From an uncultured Alphaproteobacteria bacterium (lineage in GTDB: Bacteria > Pseudomonadota > Alphaproteobacteria > Caulobacterales > Hyphomonadaceae): a stretch of 13,678 nucleotides of DNA. A model generated the notes under the pieces. That model was not told where the DNA came from and ran no database searches. It saw only the letters and a program-made list of their open reading frames with translations. The first letter of the stretch is position 1. Every line of letters starts with the position of its first letter. Positions 6,948-13,318 of this stretch are shown piece after piece. The stretch lies in assembly GCA_903831485.1 (NCBI GenBank), contig CAIKXW010000345.1:1-13678 (forward strand), given 5' to 3'. The translations under genes were made by a program, and so were the position numbers.

Positions 6948-8227
6948 GCCGGTACGCCCACAAGTTCGGTCGCGGTGCGCGAGACAAGATTGAAGCGTGC
7001 AGGGCGGCCAGGTTCCGGAGACGCGCCATCGATCCTGACGGGTGCGAAGTTGGAGAGCCGTGCGCGCCCGCCTGCTTCGACCAGCGCCATCGCCGTCTGG
7101 CCAACATGCTGGCCGAGGCGAAGCGCAAGCCTTTCGCCGCCTTTCTGGCGCAGCAAGGCGGCGCGGGCCTTCACCACATCGCGGGCGACTTGCGGCATCT
7201 TCGCGGCCGGTGTCTGCGGCCGAGGCGAGTAGGGAAAGACATGCAGGTAATCGATGCCGCACTCGTCCACGCTGGCGAGCGTGTTGGCGAACATGGCGTC
7301 CGTCTCCGTCGGGAAACCGGCGATGAGGTCTGCGCCAAAGGCCATGTCCGGCCGGGCGTCCCGCAAGCGATGGCACAGGTTGATCGCGTCGGCGCGCGAA
7401 TGGCGGCGCTTCATGCGCTTGAGGATCATGTCGTCGCCCGACTGGAAAGAGAGATGCAGGTGCGGCGCAATGCGTGGCTCGTGGGCGAGAAGGTCGAACA
7501 GCGCCTCGTCGATCTCGATGGCGTCGATCGAGGAGAGGCGTAGCTGCTCGAGATCGGGCACAAGCTTCAGGATGCGCGCGATGAGATTGCCGAGCTTCGG
7601 CGCATTGGGCAGGTCGGCGCCCCAGGACGTCAGATCGACGCCGGTGAGGACGATCTCGTAGTGCCCGGTAGCGACAAGGCGCTTTACCTGATCGACGACT
7701 TCGCCGGCTGGAACCGAGCGCGAGTTTCCGCGGCCATAAGGGATGATGCAGAAAGTGCAGCGGTGATCGCACCCGGTCTGCACCTGCACGAAGGCGCGGG
7801 CGCGGCCATCGAGGCCATCGACAAGATGCGCCGCCGTCTCCCGCACCGACATGATGTCGTTGACCTGCACGCGGGGCGTGTCGGTGATGCCCATGCCGGC
7901 GAAGGTCTCCGCCTTCATCTTCTCGGCGTTGCCGATGACGCGCGTGACTTCCGGCATCTCAGCGAACGAAGCAGGATCGATCTGGGCGGCGCAGCCGGTG
8001 ACGATGATGCTTGCGTTCGGCCGTTCGCGGCGCGCGCGCCGGATCGCCTGCCGCGCCTGGCGAACCGCCTCTGCAGTGACAGCACAGGTGTTGACGATCA
8101 CCGCGTCTTCGACGCCCGCAGCCTGCGCGTGACCGCGCATGACCTCGGACTCATAAGCATTCAGGCGGCATCCCAGTGTGAGGATGTCGAGGGAAGATCT
8201 CGCGATTGTGGGGGCGCTTTCGGCCAT
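6944..8227 (-). CDS. mtaB: tRNA N6-threonylcarbamoyladenosine (t6A37) methylthiotransferase MtaB
   Basis: A 427-residue radical-SAM methylthiotransferase that converts t6A37 to ms2t6A37 in ANN-decoding tRNAs. The N-terminal UPF0004 domain binds one [4Fe-4S] cluster through C20 (LTLGCRLNAYES), C48 (VNTCAVT) and C79 (VTGCAAQ). The radical-SAM cluster motif is C153-x3-C157-x2-C160 in QTGCDHRCTFCIIPYGRG, followed by SRSVPAGEVVDQVKRLV and the barrel elements LTGVDLTSWG, LHLSFQSGDD, LKRMKRRHS and DLIAGFPTET. LGCRLNAYES with the GRGNSRS loop fits MtaB rather than MiaB or RimO. The C-terminal ~60 residues are TRAM-like. The ATG at 8227 has no evident Shine-Dalgarno. It lies 39 bp behind the marR stop on the same strand, so read-through from that promoter is possible, and it is coupled to ftsY by an ATGA overlap. 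Confidence 0.95.
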   Translation of the reverse strand: MAESAPTIARSSLDILTLGCRLNAYESEVMRGHAQAAGVEDAVIVNTCAVTAEAVRQARQAIRRARRERPNASIIVTGCAAQIDPASFAEMPEVTRVIGNAEKMKAETFAGMGITDTPRVQVNDIMSVRETAAHLVDGLDGRARAFVQVQTGCDHRCTFCIIPYGRGNSRSVPAGEVVDQVKRLVATGHYEIVLTGVDLTSWGADLPNAPKLGNLIARILKLVPDLEQLRLSSIDAIEIDEALFDLLAHEPRIAPHLHLSFQSGDDMILKRMKRRHSRADAINLCHRLRDARPDMAFGADLIAGFPTETDAMFANTLASVDECGIDYLHVFPYSPRPQTPAAKMPQVARDVVKARAALLRQKGGERLALRLGQHVGQTAMALVEAGGRARLSNFAPVRIDGASPEPGRPARFNLVSRTATELVGVPA

Positions 8228-8266
8228 GGCGGGGACATAGGCTGACCGACTGCGGTTGTCACGCCG

Positions 8267-8758
8267 TCAGGACCTGGGTGGAACCGGATAGTCGAGACCG
8301 CCCAGCTTGTTCAGCAGCTGCGCCAGCTGCAGCGCCTCGGCGTCGCCGATGCGCTTCATCGCCTCGTCCATGGCGGGTGCGTAGACAGTCCACATCCGCT
8401 TGCGCATCTCATCGCCCTCAGGCGTGAGCTCCAGCAGGTGGCCGCGCTTGTCTTCCGGGCAGGAGATGCGCTTGACGAGGCCCTCTTCTTCCATCCGGTC
8501 CACCAGCCGCGAGAGCTGGTAGGGCAGGATGAACAGCGGAACGGCGAGGTCCTTGGGCCGGGTAGGTTTGCCGGCGCGCTCGAGTTCCCAGAGCACGGTG
8601 TACCAGGTGATGTCGGGAAGCTTTGCCTTCTTGAGCGCCAGCCCCACTTCTTCACGGATGGACTGCGACACGCGGCCCAAGGCGATCCAGGCCCGCTGAA
8701 GGGGATCGGAAGGAATCCTCGAAGGTCCCTTTAGCTGCGTTTGTTGCGTTCGCAACAA
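8267..8758 (-). CDS. MarR-family regulator divergent from an FMN reductase, TTG start
   Basis: The 163-residue winged-helix regulator has a dimerisation helix (~20-45: LQRAWIALGRVSQSIREEVG), YTVLWELERAG, then KPTRPKDLAVPLFILPYQLSRLVDRM, which is the wHTH with its recognition helix at ~75-90. The wing is GLVKRISCPEDKRGHLLELTPEG (described here in two parts: GLVKRISCPEDKRGH and LLELTPEG). The D-x-R-G wing is intact. A single Cys, C100, sits at the wing base; a redox switch there is only speculation. The start is TTG at 8758, strongly supported by a full AGGAGG five bases upstream (complement of 8761-8766); there is no ATG or GTG nearby in frame. The TTG lies at the edge of palindrome 8741-8758, so self-binding would cover the start region. 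It is the likely repressor of itself and the divergent reductase, and possibly influences mtaB-ftsY behind it. Confidence 0.92.
   Translation of the reverse strand: MLRTQQTQLKGPSRIPSDPLQRAWIALGRVSQSIREEVGLALKKAKLPDITWYTVLWELERAGKPTRPKDLAVPLFILPYQLSRLVDRMEEEGLVKRISCPEDKRGHLLELTPEGDEMRKRMWTVYAPAMDEAMKRIGDAEALQLAQLLNKLGGLDYPVPPRS
8741..8758. promoter_or_regulatory. Palindrome 1, probable MarR operator
   Basis: TTGTTGCG, TT, CGCAACAA: perfect 8-bp arms around a 2-bp centre. It covers the first six codons of the marR gene and its TTG start. The half-site TTGTTGC is shared with the second palindrome 26 bp away (centre to centre), which is strong internal evidence for a specific binding site. In the marR mRNA the same bases could also form a hairpin at the start codon. 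Confidence 0.75.
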
Positions 8759-8760
8759 AA

Positions 8761-8766
8761 CCTCCT
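8761..8766 (-). promoter_or_regulatory. Consensus Shine-Dalgarno of the marR gene
   Basis: The complement reads AGGAGG, five bases before the TTG at 8758. It is the best ribosome binding site in the window and decides the non-ATG start. It lies exactly between the two palindromes. Confidence 0.85.
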
Positions 8767-8767
8767 A

Positions 8768-8783
8768 TGTTGCACATGCAACA
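8768..8783. promoter_or_regulatory. Palindrome 2, probable MarR operator
   Basis: TGTTGCA, CA, TGCAACA: perfect 7-bp arms around a 2-bp centre, matching palindrome 1 in the half-site TGTTGC. With palindrome 1 it forms a tandem double operator between the divergent marR and FMN reductase genes; cooperative binding of two dimers is plausible. I could not place convincing -35/-10 elements for either gene. Confidence 0.75.
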
Positions 8784-8858
8784 AATGAGTGGGGCCAACC
8801 ATTTTGCCAATGGCCGAACCGGAAATCCCTAGCCCCTCAGCTGGAAAGTGACACTGAC

Positions 8859-9422
8859 ATAACCCGTACAATCGCGACAATCGTTGGCTCGCTCCGGGCG
8901 AACTCAAATTCCGAACGCATCGCCAAGGCGATTGCGGCCGAAGCACCAAAGGATCTCCGCTTCGACATTGTTGCGATTGGAGATTTGCCGCTATTCAACC
9001 CCGACATCGATGGGGAAACCCCGCCGGCCGCGTGGACGACCTTCCGCGCACGGATCAAATCTGCTGACGCCGTCCTGTTTGTAACTCCCGAGTACAATCG
9101 CTCGGTGCCCGGAGCGTTGAAGAACGCGATCGATGTCGGGTCGCGTCCCTACGGGCGGAGCGCCTTCGCCGGCAAGCCGGCTGCGGTGGTCTCGTCCTCG
9201 ATCGGGCCGATCTCGGGCTTCGGCGCGAATCATCACCTGCGCCAGTCGCTGGCCTTCCTCGACATGCCGACGCTGCAGCAGCCGGAAGTCTATCTGGGCG
9301 GCGTGAATGATGGCTGGTTCGGCGCAGATGGCCGCCTGACCAAGGAAGACACGCGCGCCTTCATCGGCAAGTTCGCCCGGACATTCGCGGAGTGGATCGA
9401 ACGGACCGCACCGCGCGCCTAG
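8859..9422 (+). CDS. NADPH-dependent FMN reductase / quinone reductase family, apparent ATA start
   Basis: The product is a 187-residue flavodoxin-fold oxidoreductase. Reading from 8859: (I/M)TRTIATIVGSLRANS, where GSLRANSNSERIAKAI is the FMN-phosphate loop typical of this family. IGDLPLFNPDID and TPEYNRSVPGALKNAID (from residue 76) are the other signature motifs, followed by SRPYG, then AFAGKPAAVVSSSIG. Such enzymes reduce FMN, quinones, azo dyes or metals with NAD(P)H. The family N-terminus requires the frame to start close to 8859, where the codon is ATA; the first accepted start codon downstream is TTG at 8985, which would delete the FMN loop. SD-like GGAAAG lies at 8843-8848. An alternative is CTG at 8841. 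The promoter region is shared with the divergent marR gene, its probable repressor. The gene ends in a terminator at 9456-9489. Confidence 0.83.
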   Translation: MTRTIATIVGSLRANSNSERIAKAIAAEAPKDLRFDIVAIGDLPLFNPDIDGETPPAAWTTFRARIKSADAVLFVTPEYNRSVPGALKNAIDVGSRPYGRSAFAGKPAAVVSSSIGPISGFGANHHLRQSLAFLDMPTLQQPEVYLGGVNDGWFGADGRLTKEDTRAFIGKFARTFAEWIERTAPRA

Positions 9423-9455
9423 ATTTCAGGAGCCGCCAGGAGGCGGAGGTCAGAC

Positions 9456-9489
9456 TGCGGGGCAGGCGATGCGCCGGCCCCGCATTTTT
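9456..9489 (+). terminator. Rho-independent terminator after the FMN reductase
   Basis: TGCGGGGC (9456-9463) pairs perfectly with GCCCCGCA (9477-9484). After one A/G mismatch, an inner stem GGCG/CGCC closes a 3-base loop, and five T residues follow at 9485-9489. It lies 33 bp past the reductase stop and just before the convergent DUF2145 stop (9491-9493). The opposite strand has no T run after the stem, so it should act mainly on plus-strand transcription. Confidence 0.88.
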
Positions 9490-9490
9490 C

Positions 9491-10330
9491 TCAAGACGGC
9501 GTCCCCGCCGGAGCGCGCCGCAGGACATACGCCTCCTTCAGCAGCCCGTTGTCCTTCATGAAGGCCGCCATCGATTCGTAGGTCGCGGTTACGATCGTGC
9601 CGCCCTGGTCGTCGGTCTTGATGCGGTCCTCAGCCAGGGGCGCAAGAAAGCGTTCGATCAGCGAGGTCTTCACCTTGGTGGGCCTGAAATGCTGTTTGAG
9701 GTTCGCCTTGATCTGCACCATGTCGGTCGTCTCCCACGCCGCAGCAGCAATGATGTCGAGCATGAACTCTGTGCAGTTCTGATACTTGATGTCGTGCGGG
9801 TTCGAGACCAGCGAGTAGGGCTCGACGTGCAGCGCGCCATAGGACGGGCTGTCCATGATGGCGAGGATCCTGCGCTGCATTTCCGGCGTGGGCACGATCA
9901 CGGCGACATCGTCGACCGCGCTTGGCGCCACGAAGTCGATCGGGAAGTCCTGGTGCAGGTAGGACTTGTCCATCGCCAGCGTCTTTCCATCGCCATGGTA
10001 GAGATTGTAGACGGCGTAGCCATTGATCACGCGCCCATCGTCGAGGCTGATCGGCACGAAGGTCCAGAACGCGCCGTGCGTGTACGAGATGCCGTCGGGC
10101 AGCATGTCGCGCGTCTCTCCGGTGCGGAAGACGATGGCGAGCCGCGCACCCTTGTCGGCGAGGTCTCGCTCGACCTGTTTGGAGAAGGCCGCGGCCTGCT
10201 CTGCGGTGAGGTACACGGCTGGTGCGCCGCGCGCGCTGAAGCCCGCGCCCCCCGCGGGCCTCGATCCGCCGGTGCTGGCGCATGCGGCGAGGCTGAGCGC
10301 CGCAACCGCGGCGACAATGGCAATGCGCAT
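9491..10330 (-). CDS. DUF2145-family lipoprotein
   Basis: A ~279-residue exported protein with a short hydrophobic leader and a lipobox LAAC (Cys at residue 17 from the ATG at 10330, or 18 from a GTG at 10333). The mature part matches what I know of DUF2145: ARLAIVFRTGETRDMLPDG, then SYTHGAFWTF, GYAVYNLYHGD, HQDFPIDF, VIVPTPEMQRRILAIM, SPSYGALHVEPYSLVSNP, KYQNCTEFMLDII and a C-terminal TYESMAAFMKDNGL. No function is established for the family as far as I know. The conserved H in YTHGAFW (His86 on the GTG numbering) and C in QNCTEF (Cys187) resemble the His...Cys order of permuted NlpC/P60 (papain-like) enzymes; this is inference. The start overlaps the stop of the upstream gene (GTGATG around TGA), so translation is coupled. 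It ends next to the convergent reductase terminator. Confidence 0.85.
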   Translation of the reverse strand: MRIAIVAAVAALSLAACASTGGSRPAGGAGFSARGAPAVYLTAEQAAAFSKQVERDLADKGARLAIVFRTGETRDMLPDGISYTHGAFWTFVPISLDDGRVINGYAVYNLYHGDGKTLAMDKSYLHQDFPIDFVAPSAVDDVAVIVPTPEMQRRILAIMDSPSYGALHVEPYSLVSNPHDIKYQNCTEFMLDIIAAAAWETTDMVQIKANLKQHFRPTKVKTSLIERFLAPLAEDRIKTDDQGGTIVTATYESMAAFMKDNGLLKEAYVLRRAPAGTPS

Positions 10331-10725
10331 CACTGGGCCGGCGTGTAGGGCACGAGAGGAGCAGGCTGCGCTTGTCGCTGCCTGGGCCGGCCGACGACGA
10401 CCTCGTCAGCGATCGTCAGCGGAGAATTGGAAAAATCGACAACCGCTTTCGCCGCAGCGGTTGCATCGGCTGAGCCCTTGTTGAAGCCATTCGCGATCGT
10501 GTCCTGACCTGAGGCGCGCGCGGCGATGCCGACCGCACCAGAAGCGAGGGCGACGCCGCCGAGCGGAATCGAGACCACGCCGGAGCTGGCCTTGAGACCG
10601 CTCTCGCCGATTGCGCCGGCTGCGATGCTGGTCTGCTTTGATGCAGCCGAGGCGTTCTGCGAAAACTGAGCGTGGGCGGCAGGCGTGGCGGCCGTCAGAA
10701 GAACCACAGTCAGAACCAGGCGCAT
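10330..10725 (-). CDS. Small exported protein of unknown function, coupled to DUF2145 gene
   Basis: The 131-residue product has a Sec signal peptide, MRLVLTVVLLTAATPAAHA, with cleavage expected before Gln20. The mature chain is rich in Ala, Gly, Ser and Val. A weakly hydrophobic stretch of small residues, SSGVVSIPLGGVALASGAVG (48-67), could be a hairpin-like membrane or glycine-zipper segment. It is followed by PLTIADEVVVGRP and a Pro/Gln-rich tail ending PAPLVPYTPAQ. I recognise no characterised family. AGGG lies about eight bases before the ATG at 10725, supporting the start. The stop overlaps the DUF2145 start, so the two products are probably made together in the same compartment (periplasm/outer membrane). 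The lack of Cys and of charged catalytic clusters argues for a structural or partner role rather than an enzyme. Confidence 0.75.
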   Translation of the reverse strand: MRLVLTVVLLTAATPAAHAQFSQNASAASKQTSIAAGAIGESGLKASSGVVSIPLGGVALASGAVGIAARASGQDTIANGFNKGSADATAAAKAVVDFSNSPLTIADEVVVGRPRQRQAQPAPLVPYTPAQ

Positions 10726-10834
10726 TGGAATCCCTTTCGCTGATTGACAGTGTCTAGTTATCGGGGAAATCAGGCGCCAGTGGGGCGGATTACGTAGTTG
10801 TAATGGGCGTTCTCGCGCGGCCGCGCTGACGTCG
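10726..10834. other. Intergenic region upstream of the exported-protein/DUF2145 pair
   Basis: 109 bp without a credible gene. On the minus strand it must hold the ribosome site (AAAGGG) of the exported protein and probably its promoter, though I see no convincing -35/-10 pair. It contains a 12-bp GC palindrome at 10815-10826 and a 5-bp inverted repeat, ATTAC (10789-10793) / GTAAT (10800-10804), that could be a regulator site. Confidence 0.4.
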
Positions 10835-11098
10835 TTAGGTCAACCGGTCGGAATTTTTCCGCTGGCCGTCGTCGTCGCCGTCTTCCTTGTCTTCGAGCAC
10901 GTGTTCGCGGCGCGCTTCCTCAAGATGCCGCGTGCCCGGATCGGTGAATCCGAATCCGGTCAGCGCATCGCCGGCGCTGCTCTTCGATTTCACCTTGCGC
11001 CAGTAGATCCAGCCGCGCGCCTCCATCCAGAGAAAGAGACGATCAAGCGCGAACAGCGCGATGGCGGCGCCGCCAATCCAGAGTGCGATGTCGAGCAT
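10835..11098 (-). CDS. Small single-pass membrane protein, unknown function
   Basis: 87 residues: an N-terminal transmembrane helix at about 4-26 (LDIALWIGGAAIALFALDRL and onward), then an aromatic/basic interfacial stretch MEARGWIYWRKVKSK, a Gly-rich linker, and a strongly charged acidic tail (EEARREHVLEDKEDGDDDG). The positive-inside rule puts the C-terminal tail in the cytoplasm. I cannot name a function. The start at 11098 is fixed by GGGAGG six bases upstream; a longer in-frame extension to 11194 runs through the hairpin and into the oxidoreductase gene, with no reason to be used. It follows the molybdopterin-subunit gene by 43 bp on the same strand. Its Shine-Dalgarno lies in the 3' arm of a perfect 9-bp hairpin. 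Confidence 0.72.
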   Translation of the reverse strand: MLDIALWIGGAAIALFALDRLFLWMEARGWIYWRKVKSKSSAGDALTGFGFTDPGTRHLEEARREHVLEDKEDGDDDGQRKNSDRLT

Positions 11099-11101
11099 GC
11101 G

Positions 11102-11129
11102 GCGCCTCCCACCCGATGATGGGAGGCGC
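11102..11129 (-). promoter_or_regulatory. Perfect 9-bp hairpin covering the Shine-Dalgarno of the small membrane gene
   Basis: GCGCCTCCC (11102-11110) and GGGAGGCGC (11121-11129) are exact inverted repeats with a 10-base loop. On minus-strand RNA the 3' arm contains the GGGAGG of the 87-residue gene, so folding would hide the ribosome site. There is no U run after the stem (GCC and the ATG follow), so it is a poor intrinsic terminator, although it sits 12 bp after the oxidoreductase stop. Confidence 0.7.
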
Positions 11130-11141
11130 AAGCAGCCTTGG

Positions 11142-13313
11142 CTAGGCTTTCGTGCCGAGCGGCAGTTTTGCGTAGGTCTTGCCAGTCGCTGCAAGAAGCG
11201 CGTTGGCGACAGCGGGGCCGATCGGCGGCACGCCGGGCTCGCCCACGCCAGACGGCGGTTCGGTCGACGGCACGATATAGACCTCGACCTTCGGCATCTG
11301 GCTCATGCGCAGCACGTTGTAGTCGAAGAAGTTCGACTGCACCGGCGCGCCGTCCTTCAGCGTCAGCGCCTCGCCGAGGATGGACGACAGGCCATAGCCG
11401 ATGCCGCCTTCCATCTGCGCGCGCACGATGTCCGGGTTGATGACGATGCCGCAGTCGACGGCGCACACGACGCGATCGACGTGGAACGCGCCGTCAGCTG
11501 CAACCGAGATTTCTGCAACTTCCGCCACATAGGACGAGAAGGAGTGGTGGACGGCGACGCCGCGGAATTTTCCGGCGGGAAGCGGCGTGTTCCATCCAGC
11601 TTTTTCCGCCGCGAGGTTCAGCACGCCGAGCAGGCGAGGATGGCTGGCGAGCAGTTCGCGGCGGTACTCCACGGGATCCTTGCCCAGCTTCCTCGCGACG
11701 ACGTCGAAGAAGTGCTCCTTGGCGTAGGCCGTGTGAGTGTGGCCCACAGAGCGCCACCAGAGGACGCTGGTCGGCTGTTTCACCAGATGCACATCCACCG
11801 AGATATTGGGGATGGCGTAGGGGATGTCGTGGCCGCCCTCGATTGAAGAAGTGTCGACCTGGCCGGGAACGGCAAAGGGCGTGCCTTCCATGATCGACTG
11901 GATCGCCGTGCGGTCGCCCCAGGCTTCCAGCTTGCCGCCATCGATGCGGGCGGTCATGCGGTGAACCGTCATCGGGCGATACTTGCCCGAGCGGATGTCA
12001 TCCTCACGCGTCCACATCAGGCGGACGGGGGCCTTGCCGTTGACGGCCTTGGCGATCTGCGCAGCTTCGGAAACGAGGTCCGCATCAGGCGTCCCGCGGC
12101 GGCCAAACGAGCCGCCGGCAAGGTGCGTGACGATCGTCACCTGTTCCGGCGTTAGGCCGAGGACGGCGCAGGCCGCGGCCCGGTCTCCCGTCGGCATCTG
12201 CGAACCGGAATGGATCACGGCGCTTGCGCCCGGCGTGTATTCGACGACGCAGTTCAGCGGTTCCATCGGCGCGTGGACGAGGAACGGGAAGTCGAAGTCG
12301 GCGGTGATGACTTCGCCTGCACCCTGCAGGGCGGCGGCGCCTTTGCCTTCCTTGCGCGCTTCGTGGCCGGCTTTCGCGAGCGTCTTGCGATAGTCGGCGA
12401 AGATGGCTTCGGAGGACCGCGTTTCGGCGGCGCTGTCGTCCCAGGTCACTTTCAGGGCTTCGCGGCCTTTTTTCGCGGCCCAGAAATCCGTAGCGACGAT
12501 GGCGACACCGTTCGAGATTTGCACGACATCAGTGACGCCCTTGATGGCCTTGGCCGCCGTGTCGTCCACGCTTGCAACCTTGCCGCCGAATTTCGGACTG
12601 CGTTGAAGCAGGGCGACCAGCGTGCCATCGGGGTGGTAGTCGAGGGCGTACTGCGCCCTGGCATGGACCTTGTCAGCGCTGTCGAGGCGGCCGAAGGATT
12701 TCGAGGGATCGCGTTCCTTGCCGATGAATTCGTAGGCCGACGCGTCCTTGTATTGCAGCGATGCGACGTCCGGCGGCGTGATCTTCGCAGCGTCCGCAGC
12801 AAGTTCGCCATAGGTCGCGGACTTGGCCCCGGCTTCCGCCTTGCCCTTCACGAGCAGGACTTCGGACGCATCGACGCCGAACTTCGCAGCGGCGGCCTGG
12901 CGCAGCATTTCGCGGGCGCTGGCGCCAGCGGCGCGCAACTGGCCCCAGGACGAGAAGATTGCGGTGGAGCCGCCGGTTCCCATCGTGCCGCCAAAAACAG
13001 GGTTGCCGTATTTGGCGTCGTCAGCCGGCGAATGCTCGAAGCGCATCTGGCTCCAGTCGGCGTCGATTTCTTCGGCGACGATCGTGGTGAGGCCCGTCGA
13101 GACGCCCTGGCCGAACTCGATGTGGCGCAGGTAGACCGTGATCGTGTTGTCCGAGCCGATGCGGACATAATCGCCAAGCGCGGTCTGCGTGGCGGGGCCT
13201 GCAGCAGCGGCGGTGTTTCCGACCGAGCAGCCAACGGCAAAGCCGGCGGCGCCAAGACCCATGACCGTCAGGACGAGACGGCGCGTAGGGGAGAAGGTTG
13301 CGGTGTCAGCCAT
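11142..13313 (-). CDS. Molybdopterin-binding subunit of a xanthine dehydrogenase-family oxidoreductase (IorB-like), Tat-exported
   Basis: A 723-residue large subunit of the molybdenum hydroxylase family, closest in style to isoquinoline 1-oxidoreductase/aldehyde oxidoreductase beta subunits (IorB). These enzymes hydroxylate N-heterocycles or oxidise aldehydes using water; the substrate here is unknown. A Tat leader, SPTRRLVLTVMGLGAAGFA (8-26), implies periplasmic action. Further motifs are RIGSDNTITVYLRHIEFGQG (51-70), HAPMEPLNC (347-355), LAGGSFGRRG (398-407), RSVGHTHTAYAKEHF (521-535), the VDCGIVINPDIVRAQMEGG loop, and GVGEPGVPPIGPAVANAL, with E692 at the position of the catalytic Glu. The start is the ATG at 13313, five bases after the stop of the [2Fe-2S] subunit, which places the twin Arg near the N-terminus; the longer frame upstream overlaps that gene in another frame. 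No separate FAD subunit lies downstream, as in Ior-type two-subunit enzymes. Confidence 0.93.
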   Translation of the reverse strand: MADTATFSPTRRLVLTVMGLGAAGFAVGCSVGNTAAAAGPATQTALGDYVRIGSDNTITVYLRHIEFGQGVSTGLTTIVAEEIDADWSQMRFEHSPADDAKYGNPVFGGTMGTGGSTAIFSSWGQLRAAGASAREMLRQAAAAKFGVDASEVLLVKGKAEAGAKSATYGELAADAAKITPPDVASLQYKDASAYEFIGKERDPSKSFGRLDSADKVHARAQYALDYHPDGTLVALLQRSPKFGGKVASVDDTAAKAIKGVTDVVQISNGVAIVATDFWAAKKGREALKVTWDDSAAETRSSEAIFADYRKTLAKAGHEARKEGKGAAALQGAGEVITADFDFPFLVHAPMEPLNCVVEYTPGASAVIHSGSQMPTGDRAAACAVLGLTPEQVTIVTHLAGGSFGRRGTPDADLVSEAAQIAKAVNGKAPVRLMWTREDDIRSGKYRPMTVHRMTARIDGGKLEAWGDRTAIQSIMEGTPFAVPGQVDTSSIEGGHDIPYAIPNISVDVHLVKQPTSVLWWRSVGHTHTAYAKEHFFDVVARKLGKDPVEYRRELLASHPRLLGVLNLAAEKAGWNTPLPAGKFRGVAVHHSFSSYVAEVAEISVAADGAFHVDRVVCAVDCGIVINPDIVRAQMEGGIGYGLSSILGEALTLKDGAPVQSNFFDYNVLRMSQMPKVEVYIVPSTEPPSGVGEPGVPPIGPAVANALLAATGKTYAKLPLGTKA

Positions 13314-13318
13314 GTCGA

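Noticed and set aside
6948..7772. 275-codon in-frame N-terminal extension of ftsY
   Set aside because: It overlaps mtaB in another frame, is Arg/Pro/Ala-rich without family similarity, and FtsY's membrane patch begins naturally at the ATG at 6947.
7661..8245. 194-codon plus-strand frame opposite mtaB
   Set aside because: It is complementary to the radical-SAM coding sequence, and no family features are visible.
8799..8813. CCATT/AATGG inverted repeat as a third MarR operator
   Set aside because: It does not share the TTGTTGC half-site of the two palindromes, and the 5-bp arms are easily random.
9392..10348. 318-codon open frame on the plus strand
   Set aside because: It is antisense to the DUF2145 gene, runs through the terminator at 9456-9489 and has no recognisable motif or ribosome site.
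10744..10749. TTGACA as a plus-strand -35 box
   Set aside because: No matching -10 lies at 16-18 bp, and there is no plus-strand gene downstream for it to drive.
10815..10826. GCGCGGCCGCGC palindrome as a terminator
   Set aside because: It has no loop and no T run on either strand; a chance GC palindrome is more likely.
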